Source: CAZTHM01 sp041946825 (GTDB taxonomy: Bacteria; Acidobacteriota; Terriglobia; UBA7540). From it: a stretch of DNA of 64,000 nt. Under the pieces are notes generated by a model. That model worked only from the letters and a program-made list of their open reading frames with translations. It was not told the DNA's origin and made no database searches. The translations under genes were made by a program, and so were the position numbers. Location of the stretch: the NCBI GenBank assembly GCA_041946825.1, contig JBHGBD010000019.1, positions 25,588 to 89,587 on the forward strand, in the 5' to 3' direction. This document shows positions 44,553-53,259 of this stretch, one piece after another (positions within the stretch are counted from its first letter, which is position 1; each line of letters opens with the position of its first letter).

Positions 44553-45422
44553 TCACAATGCGAGCAGGCTGCCGCGATCCTCTGCGCGGCGTAGTAGCTT
44601 GGTGAGCGCGCGATTCCAACCTTCCGGGCCGATACCCCCGGCTCGGCGCAGGCGCGGGACAGCGGCCCAAGTCTCCGCATCGTAGCGGCCGTTCGGGCGC
44701 GCGACCAAAATGGGAACGTCGACCGCCTTAAGCAGCGGAATATCGTTCGGGCTGTCGCCGAACCCCATCGTCCGTGCCTCCGCGCCCAAGGCGCGATGGA
44801 ACCACCCAGTCAGTTTCCGCACGGCTTCCCCTTTGTCATTTCCCCCCAGAATGTGAAAGAAGCGGCTGCCGCGCGTCAAAGCAAAGCCTCGGCGCCTGAT
44901 CTGATCCTTCAAGCGAGCTGGTGCCCTAGGGTCGGAATCCAGGATTACGAACGGTTCGTCGAACTCGCGCCGGGCGGCGCGGCGCGCTTCGGTCAGAGGA
45001 AGCCCGGTGCGCCTCGCGATTTCGCGGACGTCCATCGCCGCGAAGCTCCGGACCTTGACGCCGGCGGCCTGCGACGCTCCCGCGATAGCGCGAAGCAGCC
45101 GCTGCCGCGGTGTTCCGAGCGCGACGCGGAGCCAGCCTCGGGCGGCGGGGGCGGAGTTTTCGATCCAGAAAGGAAAATATTCCTGGGGAACATAAATCGC
45201 GCCCCCGTTCTCGACAATAACGGGCTCGCGCCGCCGCAAACCTCTTTGCAGCGGCCGGACTTCCGCCCAAGTTTTGCTGGTGACGATGACGAGGGGAATG
45301 TGCAAGCGGCGGAGCGCGTCGAGAGCCGGCGCGGCCGCGTCCCACCGATAGGTCTCGTGGTCAAGCAAGGTGCCATCGAGGTCCGTAAACACGACCCACG
45401 GCGCGACGCGGCGCGGCATCAT
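44553..45422 (-). CDS. HAD-IIB phosphatase, mannosyl/glucosyl-3-phosphoglycerate phosphatase-like
   Basis: A 289-residue HAD phosphatase. Motif I is VFTDLDGTLLDHETY, motif II is VIVTSKTWAEV, and motif IV is GFGDSPNDIPLL. Length and the EVRPLQRGL, IVENGGAIYVPQEYF and FFHILGGNDKGEAV segments fit the MpgP/GpgP family, which dephosphorylates mannosyl- or glucosyl-3-phosphoglycerate. It is the last gene of the GpgS operon, nine bases after the MS-channel-like gene. In that context glucosyl-3-phosphoglycerate is the likely substrate. Confidence 0.85.
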   Translation of the reverse strand: MMPRRVAPWVVFTDLDGTLLDHETYRWDAAAPALDALRRLHIPLVIVTSKTWAEVRPLQRGLRRREPVIVENGGAIYVPQEYFPFWIENSAPAARGWLRVALGTPRQRLLRAIAGASQAAGVKVRSFAAMDVREIARRTGLPLTEARRAARREFDEPFVILDSDPRAPARLKDQIRRRGFALTRGSRFFHILGGNDKGEAVRKLTGWFHRALGAEARTMGFGDSPNDIPLLKAVDVPILVARPNGRYDAETWAAVPRLRRAGGIGPEGWNRALTKLLRRAEDRGSLLAL

Positions 45423-45431
45423 TCGGCTCCA

Positions 45432-46139
45432 CTACAAGTGGTGGATAGGATCGTCGGTCTCCGCCTTCACCGGCGGTTTGAACTGCGACTGAAGCACGTC
45501 GCGGGCCAGGTCGCGCGCTCCCAGGCCGAAGGCGATTGCCAGTGCCGTCACCAGACCACCAAACAGAATGGCGAAGGTGACAATGATGGTCGTGCGGCTG
45601 ATCCCCAGTTCGTCGAGTGAAGCCACGACGGTCAAGGCCATCACCAGAAAGCGCGTCGCGCCGGCGAGCAGGCGCGCCGAAGGAATCTGTTTATTGACGG
45701 CGGCGATCAGAACGGTTCGCCCCAGGAACCGGCTCACCAGTCCACCGCCTACGAGAATGACCACGGCGGCGAGCAGGTGAGGCAGGAAAAGGAAAAAGCG
45801 CTCGACGAGGTTTTGCGTCCACTGCGTACGCATCGCATTGAGGCCCGCAAGCATCGCCGTCACGATGATGACGCCCTGTACAAACTGGCCGGCAAAGTAG
45901 GAGCAGGAACGCGCCAGGCCCAGGCGCTCCACCTCAGACCCCAGCCCCAGGCGGTCGCACAGATTGTCGAAGTGCAACGCGCGCAAAGCGCGGTAGACGG
46001 CCACCTTGGCCAGCCAGCCGATCGCCAGGCCTAGAAGGATGATGATGATCATCCCCAGCAAACTGGAGAGGCTGGCGACGGCCTGTTCGCCAAGCTGGCG
46101 CAGAGGTTGCAGGACGGAAAGCTGCCAGAATTCACTCAT
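45432..46139 (-). CDS. Mechanosensitive-channel-like TM-helix protein
   Basis: A 235-residue membrane protein with about five helices (MIIIILLGLAIGWLAKVAVY, FVQGVIIVTAMLAGLNAM, FFLFLPHLLAAVVILVGGGLV, LLAGATRFLVMALTVVASL, TIIVTFAILFGGLVTALAIAFGLGA). The G/A-rich helix-loop units are those of the conserved TM-helix family related to CmpX and MscS channels. The ATG at 46139 has GAGGTGA seven bases upstream. A GTG at 46148 overlapping the previous stop is possible. Within a compatible-solute operon, a channel that releases the solute on hypo-osmotic shock is a sensible role. This is inference. Confidence 0.75.
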   Translation of the reverse strand: MSEFWQLSVLQPLRQLGEQAVASLSSLLGMIIIILLGLAIGWLAKVAVYRALRALHFDNLCDRLGLGSEVERLGLARSCSYFAGQFVQGVIIVTAMLAGLNAMRTQWTQNLVERFFLFLPHLLAAVVILVGGGLVSRFLGRTVLIAAVNKQIPSARLLAGATRFLVMALTVVASLDELGISRTTIIVTFAILFGGLVTALAIAFGLGARDLARDVLQSQFKPPVKAETDDPIHHL

Positions 46140-46144
46140 GGCTC

Positions 46145-47416
46145 TCACCTCTTTTCCGCGGTCCAGGCGCCGATCAAGGAAGGCTTCAACTGCTCATAGA
46201 CCTGGCAGAGTTTTTCAATGCGATCCTCGACCTGAGCCGCGTTTTCCGATTCGGTCTGGCGGGCGAAGGACGCCACCCAGCCGAGATAGAGAGGGGTAAT
46301 GGATTTCAACAGATGCTCGCGATTAATCGTTCGTCGATGATGGGCGAGGGCAAAATCGTAAACGACCGTCGCCCAGGTTTCGTCGGCGACGGTGAAATTC
46401 TCGGGCGGCAGGGCCGCGGCGTGGGAAAGGGTGTCCAATGTCGAGCCCGAGAGGATTTGCTCGTAGATCGAACGCAAGTCACGGCAGCCTTGCGCAAAGG
46501 CGTTAATCATCCGCGCCAGATTGATCGGGACAGGTTCCAGGCCCACATCAAACGGGAAGCCAAACAGCGGCGTCGCATCGGAATTGGAAGCCTGACTCCA
46601 GACGGCGTGGTGGGTTTCCATCAGATCAAAGACTGAACCTACCACCTGCACGAGCATGGCGCTCAGGTCCGCGCCGGGGTCTTTGGCGTCGTGGATTTTC
46701 GCTCCCAGGTAAGCCTGGCAGACCTTGAAGCCCTCGGCGAGCGCAGTGGTGGTCATCCAGATGTCGATGCCGTAGCGAGCCACGTCGGTCGCCCAGACGT
46801 CGCGCGCCAGCAGGTGTCGCACGACCCGCTCGGAGAGCCCGAAGTCGCCGCCGATGGGCTGGCGCACGCGGCGGCCGTAGAGCGCCCGCGTCAGCGGATA
46901 GACAATGCTGTTGGTGATGGTGCCATCATATTTGTGGCGCTTGTAGTAGGGCGCGACGTAATCGTATTCGCGCTCGAGCACGGGCCAGATCAGGAGCTCG
47001 AACCACTCGGGGGTGATGCTGCGCAGGTCGGCGTCCACCACCGCGCAGGCGCGCGCGTGAAGCAGTTCGGCGATGCGAAAGATGGTTCGAAAGGCGCTCC
47101 CCTTGCCCGGCACGCCGTGATAGGGCGTTGTCAGGCGCTGCACGGGGTGTTGCCGGTGGCTGACCATCAACAGTTCCTGAGTGTCGAGGTTGGCCTGCTC
47201 GACGGCCTCGCGCGTCCCGTCTTTCGATCCGCCGTCGGAATTGACGATCACCGCGCGCCAGGCGGGGAAGTATTTGATCAGCCCGGCGTGCGCGGCGCGC
47301 ACCACATGCCCGATCGTGCGCGCGTTGTTGTAACTGGGGATGCCGACCACGATATCGGTTGTCCCCAGCGCGCTCACCTGCTCCTGGGCCTGGTCTTGCA
47401 GGATCTCTTCTGCCAC
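46145..47416 (-). CDS. Glycosyltransferase (GT2/GT81-like) of the solute operon
   Basis: A 423-residue cytosolic glycosyltransferase. The GT-A nucleotide-binding start is DIVVGIPSYNNARTIGHVV, the metal-binding DxD is in ACAVVDADLRSITPEW, and the acceptor region contains RQPIGGDFGLSERVVRHLL. It is similar in outline to the GT81 gene that follows upstream but the two are clearly diverged. It could add a second sugar to glucosylglycerate or its phosphate, giving a disaccharide solute. Sequence alone does not settle the donor. It lies 12 bp after the GpgS-like gene and overlaps or abuts the channel gene. Confidence 0.75.
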   Translation of the reverse strand: MAEEILQDQAQEQVSALGTTDIVVGIPSYNNARTIGHVVRAAHAGLIKYFPAWRAVIVNSDGGSKDGTREAVEQANLDTQELLMVSHRQHPVQRLTTPYHGVPGKGSAFRTIFRIAELLHARACAVVDADLRSITPEWFELLIWPVLEREYDYVAPYYKRHKYDGTITNSIVYPLTRALYGRRVRQPIGGDFGLSERVVRHLLARDVWATDVARYGIDIWMTTTALAEGFKVCQAYLGAKIHDAKDPGADLSAMLVQVVGSVFDLMETHHAVWSQASNSDATPLFGFPFDVGLEPVPINLARMINAFAQGCRDLRSIYEQILSGSTLDTLSHAAALPPENFTVADETWATVVYDFALAHHRRTINREHLLKSITPLYLGWVASFARQTESENAAQVEDRIEKLCQVYEQLKPSLIGAWTAEKR

Positions 47417-47428
47417 GGCAGATTTACC

Positions 47429-48637
47429 TCAGGTGTTGTCGCACTCCACGGCTTCGTTCAGGCGCTGGTAGATATCGGGCATCGCCGCCACCACGCGGTT
47501 CCAGTTGGGGATGAGCGGCTGACCGAGCGGGTCGGCCAAATAACCCTCGGCGGCCAGGCGCAAACCGCGCGCAAAGGCATCCACCGCCTCCTCTTCCGCG
47601 TGGCGATCAAAGCTGAGGCCGTTCACCATGGCGTCAGCGTGGTAGCGCGTAATCATGTCCTCCGCGGTGCGCACGTAGAGCGCCTGGAGGGTGCGGAACG
47701 TCCCGCCGGAAAGTACCGCGCCCTCCGCCGCCATGATGCGAAAAAGAGTTTTGGCGATATCCACGGCCATCCGCAGCAAGCCCTTTTGCGCGTCGTCAGC
47801 CGAGAGGGCCTGATGTTTGTGTTCGTAGTTGTCGCAGAGATCCACCTGGCAGACTCGGTTCGGGGCGAAGTTGCGATAGACTTCCGACAAGACACCGACC
47901 TCCAAGCCCCAGTCGGCGGGGATACGGTTGACCCGAGCCAGGTCCGAGTACATGCAGAACTCGCCCGCCAGCGGATAACGGAAGCTTTCCAGGTAGACGA
48001 GGAAGGGGTGATAGCCGATGACGTGCTCGAGGGCGCGGATGAGCGGAGCGACCAGCAAGCGCGTCGCCCGGCCGTACATGCGTCCTGCCACCCGCGCGTA
48101 GTATCCCTTCGCGAAGACATAATCAATCCGCAAGTCGGCGACGGGGTAACACAACCGCGCCAGCAGTTCGCGCGAATAGTTCACAATGTCGCAATCGTGC
48201 AGCGCGATGATTTTTCCCCGGCCCGCGGCCAGCACATATCCATAGGCCATCCAGCAGGAGCGCCCCTTGCCGTTCTCGCCCACCTCCAGGTGCATTTCCC
48301 GCATGTCGGCGAAGATCTGCTGGATGCGCGGCCCGTCAATCCACACGACACGCACGTGGGGATGCAATCCCTGGACTCTCTGCCGGGCGTCCTTAAACTG
48401 CCGCCCGTCCGCCGCTCCCAGAGCGACCACAACCTGGCTCAGGTAGGGAACCTTGGAGACTTCTTCCAGGATGTGGGGCATGGCCGGACCTTCGAATTCC
48501 GAGTAAAGGGCCGGAAGCACCAGGGTGATGGGCTGGATCCGCGAGAAGACGCTCAGGTCACTTTCCAGGGATTCCAGTGGGCGGCTGCCCAGCCTGTGAA
48601 GTGTGGCGACTTCGCCGGTTTGAAAGAAGTCCGACAT
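47429..48637 (-). CDS. gpgS: Glucosyl-3-phosphoglycerate synthase-like GT81 enzyme
   Basis: A 402-residue GT81-type enzyme. The donor pocket includes ITLVLPALYSEFEGPAM and the DxD in IIALHDCDIVNYSRELLARL. The acceptor side carries the family block ESFRYPLAGEFCMYSDLARVNRIPADWGLEVGVLSEVYRN and VCQVDLCDNYEHKHQ. GpgS joins NDP-glucose to 3-phosphoglycerate. It is the first gene of an operon with a second glycosyltransferase, a channel-like protein and the matching phosphatase, as in glucosylglycerate or mannosylglucosylglycerate pathways. Donor specificity needs biochemical proof. The gene symbol is by family resemblance. Confidence 0.8.
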   Translation of the reverse strand: MSDFFQTGEVATLHRLGSRPLESLESDLSVFSRIQPITLVLPALYSEFEGPAMPHILEEVSKVPYLSQVVVALGAADGRQFKDARQRVQGLHPHVRVVWIDGPRIQQIFADMREMHLEVGENGKGRSCWMAYGYVLAAGRGKIIALHDCDIVNYSRELLARLCYPVADLRIDYVFAKGYYARVAGRMYGRATRLLVAPLIRALEHVIGYHPFLVYLESFRYPLAGEFCMYSDLARVNRIPADWGLEVGVLSEVYRNFAPNRVCQVDLCDNYEHKHQALSADDAQKGLLRMAVDIAKTLFRIMAAEGAVLSGGTFRTLQALYVRTAEDMITRYHADAMVNGLSFDRHAEEEAVDAFARGLRLAAEGYLADPLGQPLIPNWNRVVAAMPDIYQRLNEAVECDNT

Positions 48638-49013
48638 GATCTACCTCCCTCGGGTTCAACTTCAGGGGGCGCCCCGGCGCTGGGAGGCTCCGAAACAAGG
48701 TCTATGCCGGGACATCTACCCGCGCGATTCCGCCATGGTTTCTTTCTGACTCTTCAACCGCCTCCCGACGCATTTCAAGCCGCAGGGCCAGTCGTGCAGT
48801 GGAACTGTTATGAACAACTCATCCTAATCCTCTTGGCGTAGGCTTGCCAAGTAAAACCGGCAGGAATTGTCAGATTCCATTTGTTCGAGGCAGGCACGGC
48901 TCACCTTGTCCTGAGCGGGCCTGGCATGGCGGCTACGCGGCTTTCCCGGGGAACGTTCGAGGCAGCGCCGCGCTCCAGGGCTTGTCACTCTCTTTGGCCC
49001 GGGGGCGCAAGTC
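48638..49013. other. Intergenic region between gpgS operon and bactofilin gene
   Basis: About 375 bp. The left part should hold the gpgS-operon promoter. GAGGGAGGTAG precedes the gpgS ATG on the minus strand as its ribosome site. Nothing else is recognisable. No protein-like frame and no RNA family was seen. Confidence 0.5.
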
Positions 49014-49535
49014 TCAGTTGTGCGTCTTGGCCTCGGCGGCCTCAGACCGCACTAACGAAGTGGGGGTAATGGCTGGCCGGCCCTCGTCGCGGAGGATCTC
49101 GATGCTTCCCTTGAAATAGGCCCCGTCTTCGATGGCGATGCCCGGAGCCACAAGGTCGCCCATCACCTTGCCCGTCTTATGGATCTCGATCCGTTCGCGC
49201 GCGGTGATGTTGCCGGTGATGGCGCCCTGGATGATGGCTCGCGAAACTTCGATGTCGGCCTTGACCTGCCCCTGTGCCCCCACGGTCAGGCAATGATCGC
49301 GAAGATGAATGCTCCCATCAAACTGGCCGTCAATCAGCAAATCTTCTTCACCGGTCAACTCACCCCGCAACGTAACGGTGGGGCCGAGCGTTGTCCGGTG
49401 CGGCTCGCGGGATGACGTCAGGGTGACTTTGGGGGTTGGTTCTGGCATCGGCGTCTCCAATATGGGTTTGGCGGCGACCGGCGGTTCGGGATTCGGCCTG
49501 GCAACGGGCGTTGATTTCTTTTCCCACCAGCTCAA
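49014..49535 (-). CDS. Bactofilin (polymer-forming cytoskeletal protein)
   Basis: A 173-residue bactofilin. The central beta-helix domain (about residues 50-150) is defined by GPTVTLRGELTGEEDLLIDGQFDGSI, VGAQGQVKADIEVSRAIIQGAITGNIT, RIEIHKTGKVMGDLVAPGIAIEDGAYFKGSIE. The Pro-rich N-terminal tail and short C-tail are usual. Bactofilins polymerise without nucleotide and shape the cell or localise wall enzymes. It is not linked to a peptidase gene here. Confidence 0.93.
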   Translation of the reverse strand: MSWWEKKSTPVARPNPEPPVAAKPILETPMPEPTPKVTLTSSREPHRTTLGPTVTLRGELTGEEDLLIDGQFDGSIHLRDHCLTVGAQGQVKADIEVSRAIIQGAITGNITARERIEIHKTGKVMGDLVAPGIAIEDGAYFKGSIEILRDEGRPAITPTSLVRSEAAEAKTHN

Positions 49536-49792
49536 CCGAATCCTCCGTCTCGCAATGCTGACTGCTTCTTACGTCCGGGGCCCGCTTGATCATCGAACCC
49601 GTCGTCGCGCGCCTGAAAGAGGAAAATCATAGGCTTGCCCGCACACGGCGTTCCAAAACGCCCCTCGTGGAAGCCTTTTGGGATCAATGACTTGAGGGTC
49701 TGTTTGGCGAATCGACTTTTTCTGCTGCCCGGCAAAAATTCCACGAAGGTGAAAAACCTTCAGGCAGCAGAGGCGGCACGCTACCCGTTACC

Positions 49793-50536
49793 TCATTCAC
49801 TCAGGACCATCAGGCTGCAGCCGCCCAGCAGGCGCACGGCGAGATCTTGATGAATCGCGAGAGCGATTCTACGCGGAAGGTAGGCCAGTTTGGCGAGGGC
49901 GTGTCTGCGCCACGGCTCGTGCAGCGTGTAGAACCAATCCACAACTCGGTAGCCGGCGGTTTCCAATGATCGCAGCGCGGTTTCCTTGGTGAAGTAGTGC
50001 AGGTGCCCGACTTCCTCGCGGACTTTGCGAAGCGGCGACGCGCGGAAGACGGTTTGAACGCTGAGGTCCAGCGGGATGTGGAAGAGCTGGTAGCGGCCGT
50101 GCTGGCGCAGCTTCCTGAGGAAGCCGATGTAGTCTTCGACGTGCTCGAAAACGTCGATGGCCATGATGACGTGGTAGAAATCGCTGGTTTCGAGGATGTC
50201 GCGCAACTCGAAGCGGAGATTTCGCCGGGCTTGTTTCGAGCAGAGCTCGTATGCCTGCGGGGAGATCTCGTAGCCCACCGCCGGGGTCTCCGGGAACCTG
50301 GCGGCCAGTTCCGCCAGAATCGCCCCCGCGCCGCATCCCACCTCGCAGAGACTTTCGGGTTGAATGCCGTTGCGCGTCAGCATCTTCAAAATCTGGCTGG
50401 CTTTCCACGGGGAATCCTGCGCGTGCCAGGTGGGACGCTTCTCGAGGTATGTGCCGTCGCGATAGATGCCGGCACCCACCCTTTCGGACGGAGGCGCTTT
50501 CGACGGCGAGGGAGTCGTTCGCGAGTTCATCGTCAC
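49793..50536 (-). CDS. Class I SAM-dependent methyltransferase
   Basis: A 247-residue methyltransferase. The SAM-binding motif I is LCEVGCGAGAILAELA, with acidic motif II in VGYEIS and motif IV in VIMAIDVFEHVEDYIGF. The C-terminal half has no membrane helix and includes LHYFTKETALRSLETAGYRVVDWFYT, typical of the group of methyltransferases acting on sugars or surface lipids. The target is unknown. It is monocistronic. Confidence 0.8.
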   Translation of the reverse strand: MTMNSRTTPSPSKAPPSERVGAGIYRDGTYLEKRPTWHAQDSPWKASQILKMLTRNGIQPESLCEVGCGAGAILAELAARFPETPAVGYEISPQAYELCSKQARRNLRFELRDILETSDFYHVIMAIDVFEHVEDYIGFLRKLRQHGRYQLFHIPLDLSVQTVFRASPLRKVREEVGHLHYFTKETALRSLETAGYRVVDWFYTLHEPWRRHALAKLAYLPRRIALAIHQDLAVRLLGGCSLMVLSE

Positions 50537-50672
50537 CTCACCCTGAGCGACAAAATGTGTTCAGCCCTGCGCCGCGCACGGTCCACCCCACAGCCTGCGA
50601 ATTCAGCACGGCATCTATATCTTCCACCCGGGATTGCGCTCGATTCAAGGCGAAGTTCTCGAGAGGGTGCAG

Positions 50673-50692
50673 GGGCACGCCTTGGCGTGCCC
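50673..50692. repeat. Perfect 9-bp hairpin, GGGCACGCC/GGCGTGCCC
   Basis: Nine-base perfect inverted repeat with a TT loop in the gap between the methyltransferase start and the next gene. It may be a terminator for the 50758-51159 gene or one of the interspersed palindromes. Confidence 0.55.
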
Positions 50693-50757
50693 TTACATCG
50701 GTAGGAAATCCCCGGGGCATCCCGGCGAGAGCGGGACGCTGCCGCACCGCAGGGCAA

Positions 50758-51159
50758 TTACTTCCACTCCCACAGTTTCGAGTGAGTGTTTCCCTCCGCG
50801 TCGACATCGAACTCGAAGACCGCCGCAACGCTGTTCAGCCGCGCCAGCTTGGGGGATTCGGTGGTGTGGTACACTGCGCCCCGGTAGCTGACTGCACCAC
50901 CGCCTACAAACTTGCCCACACCCTGGCCCTTCCAGGTCGCCATGCTGCCGTCTTTGCCGATGATGACTCCCTGGCCCTCGCCGTACAGGCTGCCATCCGG
51001 CCGCGATACCGACCAGTAAGTTCCGACTTCGTTGACCTCGATTCCCAGCACCTTGCCGGCGCTTTCAAAAGATACCTCCACCTTGAATCCGCCGTCCGTC
51101 GAAAGGACCCTTCTCCCCGACCGTTTGCCGCGCCCTTCGCCGATCTGCTCTCCGAGCAT
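50758..51159 (-). CDS. Conserved hypothetical soluble protein
   Basis: A 133-residue protein from ATG 51159, which has GAGGAGG upstream. It begins MLGEQIGEGRGKRSGRRVLS and has a regular beta-strand pattern (KVEVSFESAGKVLGIEVNEVGTYWSV, GEGQGVIIGKDGSMATWKGQGVGKFVGGGAVSYRGAVYHT). No signal peptide is present. The pattern occurs in soil bacteria as an uncharacterised family, perhaps a small lipocalin-like or beta-barrel fold. Confidence 0.65.
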   Translation of the reverse strand: MLGEQIGEGRGKRSGRRVLSTDGGFKVEVSFESAGKVLGIEVNEVGTYWSVSRPDGSLYGEGQGVIIGKDGSMATWKGQGVGKFVGGGAVSYRGAVYHTTESPKLARLNSVAAVFEFDVDAEGNTHSKLWEWK

Positions 51160-51303
51160 AGAACGCCTCCTCTTTCGGACATTTGGTCCGCAATCCAGTC
51201 TCTGATGTGCCCTGGAGGTTAGGAGTATATACCGAAACGTGGACAAAGTGTCGCCAATGGGGAGTAAACGCGGACACGCCTGCTTCGGGTGGATCGTCTG
51301 GTC

Positions 51304-51852
51304 TTACTTCTGGTCGGTCTCGCGGCGCGCCATCCTCAGGCGAAATTCCTCCGACTTGCCGCGCGGGATGCTGAGCGACTGCCAGCCCGAGGACTGGAAG
51401 TGCTTGGCGAGGAAGATGATTTGGCCAACGTGGCAGGCGTAGTGCGCCACCTGGCGGTTGATGGCCTGCATGACGGAATGCGGCTCGTTGCGAATCGTGA
51501 CCGTACGTGTCAGATCCGCGTCGGTGAGCGGCTCGAGCGCGTCGAAGACCGAGCGCCAGCCGGCTTCCCACATTTCCATCAGCGCGGCGCGCGTCGAGGG
51601 CGGCGCCTCGAATTCGGTGTCGCGCTGACGGTCGGGCTTCTCGCCGTCGGAGGTGAGGAAGTCGGTCCAACGCGAGCGCATGTTGCCCGCCAGATGCTTG
51701 ACAATCAACGCGATGGAGTTCGATTCGGGGTCGAGCGCCACCTGGAGTTGCTCGTCGGTCACCTGCGCCATCGCCCGCTCGCCCAGGGACTTGTACGCCC
51801 GGAACACCCCCAGCGAGTCGGCAAGATAGGAAGTCGAGAACTCGTGAGCCAT
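51304..51852 (-). CDS. DinB/DUF1572-family protein
   Basis: A 182-residue four-helix protein. It has the DUF1572 branch of the DinB/YfiT fold: SLGERAMAQVTDEQLQVALDPESNSIALIVKHLAGNMRSRWTDF, and a later metal-site His in INRQVAHYACHVGQIIFLAKH. The family is thought to act in thiol or bacillithiol-type detoxification. The substrate is not known here. Confidence 0.85.
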   Translation of the reverse strand: MAHEFSTSYLADSLGVFRAYKSLGERAMAQVTDEQLQVALDPESNSIALIVKHLAGNMRSRWTDFLTSDGEKPDRQRDTEFEAPPSTRAALMEMWEAGWRSVFDALEPLTDADLTRTVTIRNEPHSVMQAINRQVAHYACHVGQIIFLAKHFQSSGWQSLSIPRGKSEEFRLRMARRETDQK

Positions 51853-52149
51853 AGACTTAACCCCAAATCACGTATTGCACAGGAAGCACCGTGGACAGCA
51901 CACAGGAGCACTTCCCGGCCCTCTTTGGATGCTCCTACGGCCGTGGAGGGCACAGAGGAGTTCGCCAGGCACAGCCAGCCATCTTGAAAAATCCTACAAT
52001 CAGGCCTAGAATCATTTTCTCGGGCAATTAGTCATAAACCGGCTGGGCTGATTATATTTGCGAGGCTGCGCGTCTGCCGACGAGGACGTGGGTCTCGCGA
52101 CAATCGCACTGATACCTGCGCAAGACCAAATCTTCAGGAGGTCTCCGTC
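51853..52149. other. Divergent intergenic region, nothing recognised
   Basis: About 297 bp between the DinB-like gene (minus) and the O-methyltransferase gene (plus). It must hold both promoters. AGGAGG at 52136-52141 is the ribosome site of the methyltransferase gene. I see no repeat or RNA structure. Confidence 0.5.
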
Positions 52150-53202
52150 ATGTCCACAACTGTTTCCGGTCCGCAAGTACAACCGAGTCCGGGTGTCTCG
52201 GAAGTCTCTCCGGATCGCATCATGCATCTCGGTCTGGGATTCTGGGCCTCGAAAGCCGTGCTGAGCGCGGTCGAACTTGGCGTCTTCACTCAGCTCGCCA
52301 AAGGCGGGCTCGATACCGAGAGCTTGCGAATCCGCCTAGGCCTGCACCCGCGCGCCGCTCGCGATTTCTTCGACACGCTGGTGGCGCTCGGCCTGCTCGA
52401 ACGCAAGGACGGCGTCTATTCCAACTCGCCCGAGTCGAACATGTTTCTCGACCGCGCCAAGCCTTCTTACGTTGGCGGCCTGCTGGAGATGGCCAACCGG
52501 CGTCTTTACGGACATTGGGCGACGCTGACCGAAGGGCTCCAAACCGGAAAACCCCAGAATGAAGTAAAGAGCGGAGGCAATCCTTTCGAGGCCTTTGGTC
52601 GTGATCCCGTGCTCTTGAAAGGCTTCTTGCAGGCGATGACGGGCATCAGCATGGGCGCGGCGCAAGCTATCGCGCGGCAATTTCCCTGGGAGCGCTATCA
52701 AACCTTTGCCGACATCGGGTCGGCCCAGGGCGGGACGCCGGTTCAAATTGCTTTGGCCCATCGGCACCTCCGCGGTTTCGGCTACGATCTTCCGAATGTC
52801 CAACCAATCTTCGAAGAGTACGTGAATTCTTTCCAATTAAGCGACCGAATCAAATTCCACCCAGGAGACTTCTTCCGCGACGCACTCCCATCCGTAGATG
52901 TGCTGATCATGGGCCACATCCTGCACGACTGGAATCTCGACGAGAAGCTGATGCTGCTGCGCAAAGCGCACGCGGCGCTGCCCGCGGGCGGGGCGCTGAT
53001 CGTTTTCGAGGCGCTCATCGACGATGAGCGGAAGAAGAACGCCTTCGGCCTCCTGATGAGCCTGAACATGCTGATCGAGACCCAGGGCGGGTTCGACTAC
53101 ACGGGCGCGGACTGCTCGGGGTGGATGCGCGAGGCGGGCTTCCGCGAGACGCGCGTCGAGCACCTGGTCGGCCCGGACTCAATGGTCATCGGCATCAAGT
53201 AG
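52150..53202 (+). CDS. Class I SAM O-methyltransferase, COMT type
   Basis: A 350-residue methyltransferase. The N-terminal winged-helix dimerisation domain runs to about residue 115 (FWASKAVLSAVELGVFTQLAKGGLD, LRIRLGLHPRAARDFFDTLVALGLLE). The SAM domain has ADIGSAQGGTPVQIA, YDLPNVQPIFEEYV and PGDFFRDALPSVDVLIMGHILHDW, where the His is the catalytic base. Related plant- and actinomycete-type enzymes methylate phenolic or antibiotic hydroxyls. The substrate is unknown. It is convergent with the GH63-like gene. Confidence 0.86.
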   Translation: MSTTVSGPQVQPSPGVSEVSPDRIMHLGLGFWASKAVLSAVELGVFTQLAKGGLDTESLRIRLGLHPRAARDFFDTLVALGLLERKDGVYSNSPESNMFLDRAKPSYVGGLLEMANRRLYGHWATLTEGLQTGKPQNEVKSGGNPFEAFGRDPVLLKGFLQAMTGISMGAAQAIARQFPWERYQTFADIGSAQGGTPVQIALAHRHLRGFGYDLPNVQPIFEEYVNSFQLSDRIKFHPGDFFRDALPSVDVLIMGHILHDWNLDEKLMLLRKAHAALPAGGALIVFEALIDDERKKNAFGLLMSLNMLIETQGGFDYTGADCSGWMREAGFRETRVEHLVGPDSMVIGIK

Positions 53203-53259
53203 CACGGACTCCCGCGCTGTTCACTGGCACGTCAGGGTCCCAGCCAAGCCCCAAAGCCT

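Noticed and set aside
46691..48841. 716-residue plus-strand frame opposite gpgS and the second glycosyltransferase
   Set aside because: It is the antisense shadow of two well-recognised genes in a high-GC region, with no known domain.
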